A DNA stretch of 64,000 bases. Origin: Armillaria gallica. Its lineage: Eukaryota > Basidiomycota > Agaricomycetes > Agaricales > Physalacriaceae. The stretch spans positions 1,054,001 through 1,118,000 of the forward strand of contig JBANDB010000020.1 in the NCBI GenBank assembly GCA_037576215.1, written 5' to 3'. Under the pieces are notes generated by a model, which did no database searches, was not told the origin of the DNA, and saw only the letters and a list, made by a program, of their open reading frames with translations. Shown here piece by piece: positions 45,667-57,046 of this stretch. Numbering within the stretch: position 1 is the first letter of the stretch; each line of letters opens with the position of its first letter. A program made the translations under genes and the position numbers.

Positions 45667-45684
45667 GGGGGAGGGGGGGAGGGG
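45667..45684 (+). repeat. G-tract cluster 2 (potential G-quadruplex)
   Basis: Runs of 5, 7 and 4 G are separated by single A, and the run of 7 can serve twice. GGGGAGGGGTCC is shared with cluster 1, 290 bp upstream. Confidence 0.8.
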
Positions 45685-46400
45685 TCCACCGAGCCTTATA
45701 CACGAAAATGTATGTCATGTCTGTGATTTTATTTCCGCCGCCCCCTTGATAAAACCAAATATCTGCTGAGCCCCGGACCCCCAAAGGAACCCGCCCCAAC
45801 GCAGAAAGGACAAACCTAAAGGCTGTAGCCGGAAGTAGGCCCTCATCACTTTCTAAACGTCCTACTTAGCCAATCCACTTACTTGGATCTGGATAATCTC
45901 TGCATCCTGTTTCCATCTTGCAACTTGTTCACTAACAGCTGCCTGTAATCCTGGCTGCTGCTGACTGTGCGGAGCGCTGAAGAGACTCTGTGTGCACAGG
46001 CTAGAAATGCAACAGTGTCGAAGACACTGATCACACTCACACCCAACACTACACACACAAACCCTCAAGTTCTTGGGGGGATATTATGCGATAGAAGCAG
46101 ATTGAAGCAAAACAACTAAACTCTCAGAATATACAATACACGCGTATAGCAATAGCGCGCGTCACATATCTAGATCTCTCTAAGTCCAAAGGCTTTTATA
46201 ACAAGAGGGGCGACCAATGTCGCTGGGCCTCAAGGCAAGGTGTACTACAATACACGATACGTCGCCACACACCCACAAAACCCTCAATAAGTCGTGCGCG
46301 TCACACACAGGTAACCACAACAACCTAAACACACTCTAAACACGACTCAAAGCTTGCACTCTAAGCAGAAACTCTTCACAAAATGTCCACTCAAGCCACA

Positions 46401-46722
46401 GGATTTGAACCTACGCACTCAAGCTTCCAAAACCAATCGTAGACCCACAGGGTTTGAACCTATGCCGATCCAGAGACACAATAACCAACTAAACCCTGTC
46501 CAACAAGCCAAAGGGTTTGAACCTGTGCCGCCTGTAGCGCTGCGCGTTAGAAGAAGGCCTCTGTACAAACACTAATCAGACCAAAGGGTTTGAACCTCTG
46601 CCGCCTGTAGTATCTCGCACACAAGAAATGCCGTCCGACAAGCCAAAGGGTTTGAACCTCTGCCACTTGCGGAATGGTATACCCAACTAAGCGCGTGCTA
46701 ATCAGACCAAAGGGTTTGAACC
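46401..46722 (-). repeat. array of six reverse B-box/T-arm sequences
   Basis: On the minus strand GGTTCAAAYCC occurs six times (plus positions 46401-46412, 46451-46460, 46513-46523, 46586-46596, 46648-46658, 46712-46722), spaced 50-73 bp. The last four sit in a longer unit, CAAAGGGTTTGAACCTSTGCC on plus (a 21-base unit written here with S for C or G at one site), followed by a GCCTG/TTGCGG block and GCGCG. Each B box can form the small arm AGAGG/CCTTT around TTCAAAC, as in a tRNA T arm. No A box or cloverleaf accompanies them. In other fungi TFIIIC binds lone B boxes at chromatin boundaries; whether these are such sites is only a hypothesis. Confidence 0.75.
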
Positions 46723-47880
46723 TCTGCCGCCTGTAACACCGCGCGTCACAAGAAACCCTCAAAACTCAAGAGCGTGTCCGCAATGACACAATATCTCTTA
46801 TTCTCAGGGTAGAGCACAGTCAACCAGTCACTCAAACCATACACGAGTCCCCGCTAGGCAAGTCCCCTGCTAAGCAAGTCCCCCGCTAAGCTTTCTACGC
46901 CTCACGTGCAACTCAATTCACTCGGTATGATATCAATTCTAGGTTTATTCTCTTGCTCGAAGTTACAAACTAATCCTGCTGCTAGGGCATCAAGCTGGAG
47001 GCTTGCGCGCGACTACAACGGGGGTCCGAAACTTGTACACTACAAGTACACTGCACTATTTATCTATTTTACATCCTACAAATTTGTACCACCAAATATA
47101 GTATTATTTAAGCTGCGGGGTACTTTCGCCTGCGTCCCGCGCATGTTGCAATTATCACGCCATAGCTTGGCGCTGACTCAGGAGTCTGGCCCGGGGCCAG
47201 GTCCTGTCTCTGAGTGTCACGGCATCGGTTACCAAGGCTATGACACGCGGGTTGACATCAGTTGCCATATCCCCGGAGTTATAGCCTACCCCGCAACTCT
47301 TATTTCGCTTCCTAGTATTCTCACAGGGAATTCCATTGTAGTGAGGGCAATGTGCTTCTTGTCTAGGCCTCGCGCATTTTGGCTGAAGCCCGGAACTTCG
47401 GATTTACTTGAGTTCTGACATCTCAAGGTCTAGAACTCTAAGCTCCGGGCCTGCCATGCCTTGCGCATCATAGATCACTGCTACGCGAAGTCTTAATTAC
47501 CCCGCAAGCGTGTCCCGCGCTATTCTTAGTGCGCGTATGCTTTGCCTTGTCAGAGCACTCAGTGTCAAGCACTGGGACTTCATACCTAGTATGGCCTTTC
47601 TAGTACCATTCTCAGGTTAAGCCATGCGCTCCACCCAGCTTTACTCTGGTAATATCATTACTGGCATTATAAACACTGCGCTCTGTTGCTTTCATCATTG
47701 CCTTCATGTCTGGGCATTATTGCCTGTACTCATTTGTACAATTCGCAAATTTACACGTGTGAATGCTTTTCAAGCGTGTCAGCGCGACTAGGCACTCGTC
47801 GTCCAACCTCATTGTGTTCCTAATGTCATACATGCGAGAATGGGAAGAGGTCTTCAGGAGACTTCACCAGGCAAGAGCTG
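46723..47880. other. unidentified repeat-like region
   Basis: Three near-tandem units of GCAAGTCCCCYGCTAA type lie at 46845-46895. The 170-codon open frame 46906-47418 (+) has no recognisable domain and a composition (many Cys, Arg, Pro and Ser) not convincing as protein. The region may be part of a mobile element whose ends I could not find. Confidence 0.35.
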
Positions 47881-48031
47881 TTAAATAGACCGCCACCTCC
47901 TCATATGTCCAGCAAAATTCATGTTACAGAACAGGGACGAGTGCAAGTACCTTGGTCCGATGCTTGAATGCCATTTGTACTGGTAAAGTAGACTTCGCCA
48001 CTTCAACAGTACAACTTCAGTACCATTCACT

Positions 48032-48085
48032 GTGCAAAATGCGAGCTGGCGGCTGCATTGCAGCCGCCGAGAGAGCTTTTTGCAC
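48032..48085. repeat. 54-nt nested perfect hairpin
   Basis: The inner stem GGCGGCTGCA/TGCAGCCGCC (48048-48068, one-base centre) is nested in GTGCAAAA/TTTTGCAC (48032-48039 and 48078-48085). It shares GCGAGCTGG before and GCCGCCGAG after the stem with the hairpin at 57.64 kb. Confidence 0.85.
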
Positions 48086-48140
48086 TTTGAAATTGGGTCC
48101 ACTTCAGCTATGACTTCAGACCAATATCTTCCTCATCAAG

Positions 48141-49259
48141 CAGGGTCACCGTTGGCGCTCGTGACGGGCCCTAGTTCAATTTTCTCCTGACGATGTCTGC
48201 CTTTCGCAGTGTCACAAGTTTCTCATGCAAAACCATGAGATCATGCGCAAAGTATGCCGCTTATTCTCATGATGTTTAACCAGGCGCATCATATGGGCAT
48301 CACTTTCAGTTATCTTGTCTGTGACACTGGCTCTATAGGAACCCTTGAAACCCTTGACACCAATGTATTCTGCAAAGATAGGCTCATATAAACCGTTGGG
48401 AGTTCCATTGCTTGTTGCTTCTCACCCATCACATATCAATACTCTATTAGTAGCCTTGTTCAAGGCCTAATTGCTCGAGTCATCAGCTGTCTCATTTATC
48501 ACGTCTGAACTTGGTCGTAACACACCCTCCGTTGGCTACAGATAGGGACATTTGGTTGATAGCATCACCTATTCGTATGCCAAGCACTACCTTGTGTTCC
48601 CGTCTTGTCTTTCAAAAATTGCTTCTATCTAGCCTTGATCTGACCTCGGCTTTGTTATGATGGTGTTCCATTCTCCAATGCTGCATTCAAGAATGGAAAA
48701 GAAGTCACATTTAGCTCCTCATTTGTGGATGCATGTAATGGCTTCTATTAAAATAATTCCAGTCATCATCTCATCTCTTTCGTAGTGTAGCCCTAACACG
48801 TGACAGTCAAGTCAGAAACAACGATACAAAGTGCCTATGAGGCACTTGTTGATGCCCACTTCGGGTGAGATCCTTTCAGCAAAGGATTTTGTAGTGCAAG
48901 CAATGGTACAACCAACCTGTTCTATCTCACACAAATTTCGCACGACAATACCAGTTCACCACCGTCCCAAGAACCAAAGAAGCCATCACCGAAAGCGAAG
49001 AAACACTGTTAGACCCTGAAGACCTTGTTTCATCCATTTCAGATTCAGTAGCGAGCAACCAGAACCATGTATGTCTCTCACCGTGTATCATCTTTCACTG
49101 TTTGATCTTCCCATATGGAAGTCCCTTGAAGTCCTGCCTGAATTATGCGCCTGATCACGGATGAACCGGACTGCGTCAACGATCCTAACAATGTTCTCAA
49201 CGTAAAAATATATTGGGGCTAAGGTGTATTCTTAGTTGTAAGCACACACCAAATCTCTT
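48141..49259. other. no recognisable feature
   Basis: Only short frames. No repeat family in this window matches. Confidence 0.4.
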
Positions 49260-50010
49260 GGCAGCGCCGGCGGTCTAGTCATGTTTCTGGGCATCCAACG
49301 ACCACCGGTTTGACATATGTCTTGTTCTGCTCCCAAACTTGTCGGATTTGTTCATACTTCCATAGACAAGAATGGGACTGGAGGCATATTTTAATTGTAT
49401 ATGCCCATTCATTCTCTCCATGGTGCCTGTATATTATGGCCGCTCACCGTTTGTAACCGACCGTGCACTGTAAGGTCAACTTCGCTGACAGCTTCGGGCG
49501 TACAATTATAGCTATCATGGTTGTATATGGCCGTGTCGGTTCTGGATACTGCATATTGATGTACGCAACATGCTTCCTTGTTTCCCACCTCTCAATGCAC
49601 CTGTTGGACTTCTCATACAAACTGCTCTTATGCATAGTGCAGTTCACCACTCCCATTGATCTTCACACTCTTTGTCTCATGGAGAATCACATCTTACGTC
49701 ACATAGGTCGTCCATTCCTTTGGGGGAAAGATACCACCTAGAAATTCAATCCCAGCCTCTTTTCAGTCGATTCTGGGTGTCTTGCCGCAGTCAATGCCAT
49801 CTCCTTGACCATTGTGAGGATACTTGAGCCTCCAAACTACATTAATTCCCCAAATATTCTCACAAATGATCAGTGTGAACCATGTTCACATGAGATCTGG
49901 ATTGGGCCTCTTCAACGGCTTGGTTCTTTAAAATTCGATGCCGTCTCTCATGATTTTGAAATTGAATGACTATTACGCAAAATCACAGGACTTTTCTGAT
50001 ATGATACCAT
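49260..50010 (+). pseudogene. F-box-like family copy, degenerate
   Basis: It shares the upstream block TGGCGCTTGTATATTTGAGG-type sequence with 37.1 kb (here GGTGCCTGTATATTATGG). The F-box-like block at 49600-49740 has LLCIVQFTTPIDLHTLCLME followed by HIGRPFLWGKDTT. The LRR part is lost after GGACTTTTCTGATATGATAC (49988). Frames are broken, so this is a pseudogene. Confidence 0.45.
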
Positions 50011-50210
50011 CACTTTACACAACTGAACGAAGTGGGGAGAATATTGAAGAGACAGAAAGGGTTTTGTCAGAAACAGACCTGTTCACTGGCACTGCCTACA
50101 TCCACAGCCCTGCTGTCTATCTGTTGCGTCCTCACCTATTCATTATCCTCGCCTCATCAAACAACATTGTGGGGAGTGGTACCGATATTGGTGGTAAACA
50201 CTCTTGCCAC

Positions 50211-51540
50211 TCATAAGAGGTTGGGCACCAAAAACATAGACCGGGTTTTTCATGGCAGGGTTATGGTCCCCCACTATCGCGCTTGATGAGAACTAATGGC
50301 GTGCCCTTCGGAAATATATTGATTCCAGTTGCACCATTCCATTCCAAAGTCTTCGAAACAAAGCATTACTAATTTCCGATAAACGACTCATGGACTGTAC
50401 ACAGTACAACTATGGTTAACAGTTGCCCGTTCAAGTCGAAGAACGAGATGCATGAACCAGCCTAGAGAAGTGATTAATGTCAATGCACTGTGAATGACAC
50501 GTGTGCATACTGGAAAGATGTTATAGTTGAAACAGTTATATGGGTAAGTGCTAACTAAACCAATGCAACACAATAGTCTATCCCCTGCTCCCTGAATAAT
50601 GTCGCAACCTAATATCTATCACACTGTCTAGGTAGATATACACGAAAGCAGTAGCAAGCGGTACTGTAGCCACAGTTTTGCTGCGGGAAGTCATAGCGAT
50701 GAGAGTATGGTAACTTTTTAGTACACCTGGCTGATGACTTGAGGAGGATTTCATCCGACGCAGTCCACGTCCAGTTCGAGCTCAGTTGCATGGCCACCCT
50801 CAAGTCATCAACCAGGGGTATTAAAAAGTTCTGATACTCTCATCGCCAAGACTTCCCACAGAGAAATTGTGGCTACAGTACCGCTTGCTATTGCTTTCGT
50901 GTATATCTCCGTAGACAGTGTGATAGATATCCGTTACAACATTCCTTGCATTCAGTGAGCAGACGACCGTGATCAATGATTTTCTGATTTTCTGATGAAT
51001 GTATCTTTCAATTAGCCGCCCATGGTGTTTGTCATAATCTATTCAGTTACAAAGATGGAGTGTTGTAACTTATTGAGCTAGCGTGCGCCTTGGAAATTGG
51101 GAATGGAAATGTTAGCAAAAACATATAAGAACTGACACTCTGATTCAAGCTAAACCGTAGCAACACCACTCCCAGCATGCACTTTCCTTACAAAGACTTC
51201 CAATATCACAGGTGTGTATTCTTCTCATTTCTTGTTTCCACAACCATCCTCACGGTAACATGTGTTGGGGACTATTGAGGTTTGCAATATATTCGATTAT
51301 GCCTCCCTTCTTTGACTACATTTTTGCTAGGAGTTTAGCAGACTACGACTCAGGGTATGTGTACTCTACACTGCCCGAAAGACGAGCTGACATCATAGAC
51401 GGGTCACAGATGCACCTCTCATGCAAAGCAGACCAACACTTCCGCAGCTTCTAATACTCCTGGAGGAGGCAAGCTTGTTGATCAGCCTAAGGGAACTGGC
51501 CAGAGCGGAGGACAAACATGCAGATAGCATAAAGCTTCCT
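50211..51540 (+). pseudogene. family B copy 3, split by a foldback element
   Basis: 50212-50345 matches 15050-15200 (GGTTGGGCACC, TATCGCGCTTGATGAGAAC, ATTCCATTCCAAAGTCTTCG). Homology resumes at 51055-51540 with CTGACACTCTGATTCAAGC, GGGTATGTGTACTCTACAC and the tail SHAKQTNTSAASNTPGGGKL then VDQPKGTGQSGGQTC. The part between holds the foldback element and unrecognised sequence. It is degenerate upstream of the tail. Confidence 0.5.
50598..50943. mobile_element. foldback/MITE element (346 bp)
   Basis: About 135-155 bp at the left are repeated inverted at the right, separated by roughly 40 bp. Landmarks are ATATCTATCACACTGTCTA and CGATGAGAGTAT, with the first found inverted as TAGACAGTGTGATAGATAT. 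The ends may extend to AATGTYGYAAC. Flanks CCCTGAAT and CCTTGCAT agree at six of eight bases, so an aged 8-bp target duplication is possible. It has no coding capacity. Confidence 0.8.
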
Positions 51541-52149
51541 GGCCAAAGTGAGCTATGAACAATGAGAAATTACAGCGAAATCCCCAAACCTTGCCTTTGA
51601 GCTCACTCATGAGATCATGGAGGACCGTACTGCGCCACAATTCACAATTTCACGACTTGTAAAGTCAGAAATGCGATACAGAAGCAAGTGCAAAGATTCT
51701 AAGGCTTCCTGGCAAGCTGCAGTACTTGTTACCTGACAGCCTCGTAACTGCTGTAAACCTCACTGACTGGGAGTTCTCCTACCAGTATTCTGATCTTCTT
51801 CACACAAAGTCAGTAACGACACCTACGGAATCGGAGCCAGGAAGTTATAAAGAAATTTGACAGAGTGGCTACATCCAGTGTATTAAATACATGAAGCCAT
51901 AAATCTGGGTCAGATACTCAGGAAGAAATAGGTGAAGCTAATGAATACAAAGCTTAATGAGGTCGGTCCACCACAACAATGAAGCCAAGGCTCATGGCAG
52001 CCGCCGAAATGATGTTGGCCCATTCAACTACCTCATCCCTCTCACGGCCCGCATGGACGTCTATGAGAAAAGTACTTTTGAAGATGTCAGTATGAATCTA
52101 GATCTATACAGTACTGGGATATTCTAGAATAGACAGTTTCCATTACCTG
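51541..52149. other. no recognisable feature
   Basis: Short frames only. No shared repeat is noticed. Confidence 0.35.
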
Positions 52150-53415
52150 TCTGCATATTCTTGGTTGACACGATCGTGTTTTCCATTACTGTTTTCTGTT
52201 TTGCAGGGTGCCGTTTGGGGGAGAATAGCATATCACAATTGTTTGGCACGGGAAGCTGGAAGCCTCAAGGTGTTGGAGAGCAGACTATCCAATGAATTCC
52301 CATGGAGGAAGGACTTGTGGTCGGTGGAGATGGAAAAGGACGGAGCTGGCTATTGCCGAAGATGCTTTCCTTCTACCATCATCGCCAGTTAGTTGCACCC
52401 ATCGTCCCTTCCCCTCATCGATTCTTAAACCTCAAATCCCTGACTCCTGCACTGAGTACAGCCACATGATTTCTTGCTGTGAATGAAGGTCTTTGATTGG
52501 GGAATCGATTCTCATGGAGAAAGGTTAGTGGCACAAACTTTGATCATCGATCTTGATGCTAACAGGAACCAACCATGAGACTGTTCTATCGGATCTGCGC
52601 TGCACGCTCCATGCTTCCATATTCTCCGAGGATGACCAATGGCGGCAACGACTCAACACCACGATTGAAGCATAGGGCTTCACCAAGAATGAAGTAAAGG
52701 TCTCCTGCGGGGAGCACCATGGAGTACCAGTTCTAGGATGATTTCTCCTTGTAGGTGTACTGTTCATTTTTAGCCTCAGTCAACCCCAGATATCGCTCCT
52801 TACAGAAGTATCTTGGGTGGTATTTCCTGCAATGTATTGATGGGTCCGGTGCGGGTGTCTTCAATGTCAGAATCCGACTCCACCATGCTGCCATTGAGAG
52901 CACTATTCTCAACAATCTATCACTGCTATGCTTGACAACGATTCAGGCCAACGTACAATAGGAAGATAGTATTCCTGGTAGCGCTCGGAGTTTGCAGGTG
53001 AGTCATCAGTGCGCTTTGTGAGCCTTCCTCACTGCGACATTCCCGATTTAGGATTGTCTCCACTATCGTTTCCTCATTCCTGTTTTCTATGGTTACGTTC
53101 CTTGAGAGGAAGATCCGTGAATGATAACAAGATGCATACACCATTATTCTGATCCAGAGGTGCCAGAGTCCACATATGTTCATCCACTTTGTTCACCAAT
53201 ACACTATCCGCCAGTATATGAACTCACCTTCATTCGCCTCTACCACAAATATCCATCTCATCCCAAATCCATCGTCCTCGTTTCTTTCCCTTAATAGACC
53301 CAGTATGACATTGAGTTCCGCCACCCTGATCATTATATCGCTCTCATGTTACCGACAGTCACTGCTTGTAATACCCCAGTGATGCCAACATGTCAAGGCG
53401 CTGCTGAAGCATAGT
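52150..53415 (+). pseudogene. family A copy, 5' module, interrupted downstream by a transposon
   Basis: Landmarks are GTGTTTTCCATTACTG, TTTTGCAGGGTGCCG (intron acceptor), GGCTATTGCCGAAGATGCTT (52344), TCGATCTTGATGCTAACAGG, TTCACCAAGAATGAAG, an intron GTAGGTGTACTG...TTACAG (52752-52805) before AAGTATCTTGGG, and a block with CATCTCATCCCAAATCCATC. At 53416 the sequence is cut by the transposon 53425-55239 and resumes at 55249. Frames are broken. Confidence 0.5.
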
Positions 53416-53424
53416 GCCGCGAAT

Positions 53425-55239
53425 GGGCACTAGAAATTCTGCGTGGTCACCTGCATGGTACCACGCTGGCATAGTGCGTGGCCATGCAGCCACGCAATTC
53501 TAATTGAACTCAAGTTGAACCCAAATAATTTAATATGTATATACTGCATGATGCTCTGAATGCATTCTCAAAGATATCATTATGTTTGCTTTGTGTTCAT
53601 TTGTGAGTTGTCTCCAGCAAAGATACCCGGGTCGGAAAATGATTTCCAAGCTCAACTTCCACCAAATACAGTGTATTGAACTTTGGATCTATGGTTTCTA
53701 GTTACCAGTGCATCTTAAATGTACATATATATAATTAGGAGAAGATTCTACGTCGAAACCAAGGCACTCTCTCATTCTATGTCCCTACGGATCTTAACCT
53801 AGTATTGTAGATATGAGTTACCCTTGGATTTTACATCTATACAGCTTCAATGTGTCGAGGACTATCCCAGTTGGCGATAAAACACACTAACAAATGTTAC
53901 TTCATTATGTGCAAAGTTGCCCTAGACCATGCAGTCGACCATGCTGATGTACCATGCAGCCACACGACCACGCAGCCACGCAGCCACACCACGCAGGCTG
54001 ACCACGCTCGACCATGGTGAGTTTTTGAATATTCGCCCCCCAGCACAGCTGCCATGTGAGTCCTAAAGAGGAAGTTCTCCAACGAACTGCCACATGACTA
54101 CGAGTTAGCTCAACTCAACAAATCACCATTATTCTTGCCACCCACCACCACTCACAACCATCACCGACGATGACAGCGACACGACCCAACTAGCGCTGCC
54201 CCCCATCCCGTCTCGCTCGTTAGCTGAATGCCGCTGCCAGCCACTATGCCGTTCATTAGTCAACCCCATACATCAAGGCCGGCGGCGACGGGACGGTGTA
54301 ATTATCGACTATACTAGTGACAGCAACCATTCCTGGCACGTCTTTTTGCTGGTGCCGCTGCTTTAGGACCCAGAGGAGGTGATGTTTGCTTTGGAGGAGA
54401 ATATACAATATGTATGTCCATTTATTACTAGTTAGTTGGTATTGGGTACAGCATAGGAACAGCACATTCTTAGCTGTACTTTTTGAATACACTTTTTTTA
54501 CTGCTTCTTAACTTTCATTTTCCCTGTAAGCAAAGTGCGTGAGGACTTGGTCAAATTTCTCTTTGGCATGCCACCTAGAGACTTCACACGAACTGCCACG
54601 CGGCACGCAGTACTTGCGAGCCAGTTCATTTTTTTATTACCATTTTGAGATATCACATAACGGTCACGGGAGGCGAATAGAAGACAACTACCATGGTGAC
54701 AAACCACGCAGCCATGTGGGCTTTACACTGAGATCATGCTTGTCCATATAAGATTGCCTTAAGAAAGTGCGACATTATTTTTATATTGGGCCCTCTGTGT
54801 TGTTCATACCAGATATAGAACATATTCTTCACTCGGTCAGTTACAACCCCACATCGTGTACCCTATTATTTCATGCTTAGGGAGAAGCTTTCATAGCCCT
54901 TTCATACTATTAGAATACTCGAAAATTTGTCTACTTCAGCGGCAATGCTGTTTACATTGTTTTTACCCTCTTAATCTTCAAAAACTAGGTTTAAATAATA
55001 TTTCCGTGATACTAACCATAATTAGAAGCCTTTGAATATCACACCGAGGCAGTAATATTTGAACCTTACACATACTCGTCGTCAATATTATTCCATGAAG
55101 GCATACCAGGAGAGAACGGAATGCGTCGCGTCGCGTTTGATGGGCTTGATCAACTTTTGATCGGGGTCCCACAATTTGTCAACCACGCTGACGACCATGC
55201 AGCCACGCTCCACGCAGCCACGCAGAATTCTTCTTGCCC
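53425..55239. mobile_element. DNA transposon, GGGCA-end family, 1815 bp, inserted in family A
   Basis: The inward ends are GGGCACTAGAAATTCTGCGT and GGGCAAGAAGAATTCTGCGT. The 9-bp duplication is GCCGCGAAT (53416-53424) and GCCGCGGAT (55240-55248), eight of nine identical. The paralogous sequence at 61950-61970 reads GCCGCGAATTGTATGATCGT without an insert, an empty site that confirms the boundaries. The interior shares blocks with 28288-30971 (such as CAACCCCACATCGTGTACC) and has CCACGCAG arrays at both ends and near 53940-54010. It lacks about 0.9 kb present in the relative. No transposase is seen. Confidence 0.92.
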
Positions 55240-55248
55240 GCCGCGGAT

Positions 55249-55445
55249 TGTACGATCGTTTTGTCATACCCTATCTCCGTGATAATCTGTGGGCATTTCG
55301 GTCGCTCCGCAGGCTGTATGGCGGGGCAATTAGCCAGGTCAAATGAAACGAGGGATGGGTATGGTGTCGGAGTATGACGAGAGAATGCCAGTAGATGATA
55401 TCGATGTGGACATCTCTAACATCCCGCATTTATTCTAGCGTAGCT
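55249..55445 (+). pseudogene. family A copy resumed after the transposon
   Basis: TACGATCGTTTTGTCATACC, AACGAGGGATGGGTATGGTG and ACATCCCGCATTTATTCT match 61965-62145. It is the continuation of the copy starting at 52150. Confidence 0.6.
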
Positions 55446-57046
55446 CAGCGTGCTTATAACGAGGAATCGCCAAGAATGGAAGGAATCTTTCAAGATATAT
55501 GATGCGCATTCTCCGGTTTGTTGCTTCAAGCCAACCATATTAATTAGTGCTAGAGGTTCCGGTGAAGGATGACACTGTTCTCGTATAGAAGCAAAGCCCA
55601 ACAAAAGCCTCGATCTATGGTGGAGATATATTGACAGCTCAACGTGTACTGCCTTTGTCTGGTGTAATCACACTTGGATATGGTATCAATGGCATACGGC
55701 TTCGTTGCGGGTTCGATTCCCGGATGCTAGCCTTTGGAACTCACTTCGGTGATATTCTCCGGCTGATGTATTCCGGTGTTCTGGTGTCCGAGATACGCAA
55801 TGGATATAGCGGGAACCTATGCTAGGCTACATTCCGACATGACGAGAAGCCAAAATCACACTGTGTTGTAACTATAACAGTGGGAGGCTTGCAGTAGGTA
55901 ATAATACTGAATTGTTAGCTACTAGAGCTCGAAACGAGCTCCTTAAATACTACAGAATGTATCTAGAATATTCTACTAAAGTACCTAAAAATATCCAAGT
56001 ATCGTGACAAATGAGTAAGCCGAATGTTCGGGAATCTTCCGGCATAAGCTTGAAGTTGCAAATCCCAACACACTGTCATCCTTGTTCCCATGACAACATA
56101 TGTTGCCAGTCATGGAAAGCTAATCATAATATATTGGAACAGCAGCCCTCCGTTGGGTAGGAGATCCGTGGTTTGATTCCTTGTATCTGGATGATAAGCA
56201 CCAATAAACATATTCTTCTGTTTTCCTCAATGGTTGGGCATTCGGAGGGTCTTGCGTTGTCTTAGAGGCTAATTGTATGTTGAGGATTATGGTTTCACAG
56301 CCACTGGGCCGACGGCGTAGCCGTCTTTTGTTTTACATTATTTTGATTTCGTATCAATCACTACCGTTTCTTGGCTTCGTACCCCCATCACCTATGTATC
56401 TGTCCACGAATATACGTTCGTTCGAGCCATATCCACCACGTCCTTTGTGCCTGCCGACGTCTATTCCCAACATTGTATCGTCTGTATTCTATGAACCGTG
56501 AGCATAACTGCTGAATCTTATTTTACGAGAGCGATGGCACGTGGCAGTCTCCTGATCTTCCTTGATCGAATTCCCGATTCTTTCCGATAGTAGAGAGGAA
56601 GAAAGAGGGAATTGTCAAGCCCTCCGCGACCGTTTGCCCACCGTAGACCGTGGGCAGGGGCTATGTGGTCGTGCTTGACTCTGCATACTTGTGCTTCTGG
56701 TACAAATAAGGCCTACCCGAGTTCCTCCTTATGATGTGCTGTAAGACTCTTTCTGAGATTGTCTTGCTGCAGTGTCACCCGTTTGCGTGATTTCGTGTTA
56801 TAAAGAGGGTGGGCTTTTTACGGTTTGTGCTCATACGTTTCATGAATCGTCAGACAACCACCATCCACACTGATACTTTCTGTACGTCGACTTTGATCCC
56901 TCCTGTTTCGTGTTCGAGTTTTCTGACTCTTTTCTCATTGCTCATAGCTGTCCAGAATACTGACGGTTGACGTTCTATATTATTGCTGCTCGGCAGCGCG
57001 CCTCAGGCGTTTGAACTACGTTCGGCACCTGTAACTCCTTAATAGC
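55446..57046. other. family A tail and unidentified sequence
   Basis: 55600-55725 still parallels 62280-62402, including the tRNA-like module. ATGGTTTCACAGCCACTGGG (56288) recurs near 59428. Beyond 56500 nothing is recognised apart from an unremarkable C/T-rich leader. Confidence 0.35.
55667..55722 (+). repeat. tRNA-like module at family A 3' end
   Basis: GGATATGGTATCAATGGCAT (A-box-like) and B box GGTTCGATTCC at 55710-55720. It is paralogous in position to 62341-62402. Confidence 0.5.

Larger units (their letters stand above)
44811..46068. other. gene-free region with two G-tract clusters
   Basis: AAAACTGTAAC-type motifs recur at about 45162-45330. An unrecognised minus-strand frame (45862-46068) is Cys-rich at one end and Gln-rich after that. 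No domain is recognised. Confidence 0.35.

Noticed and set aside
46906..47418. 170-codon open frame as a gene
   Set aside because: No domain, unlikely residue composition, no splice or promoter context, and it lies in repeat-like DNA.
48032..48085. Helitron 3' end
   Set aside because: A hairpin is present, but no CTRR terminus follows at the right distance and no matching 5' TC end could be set. Kept only as a hypothesis.
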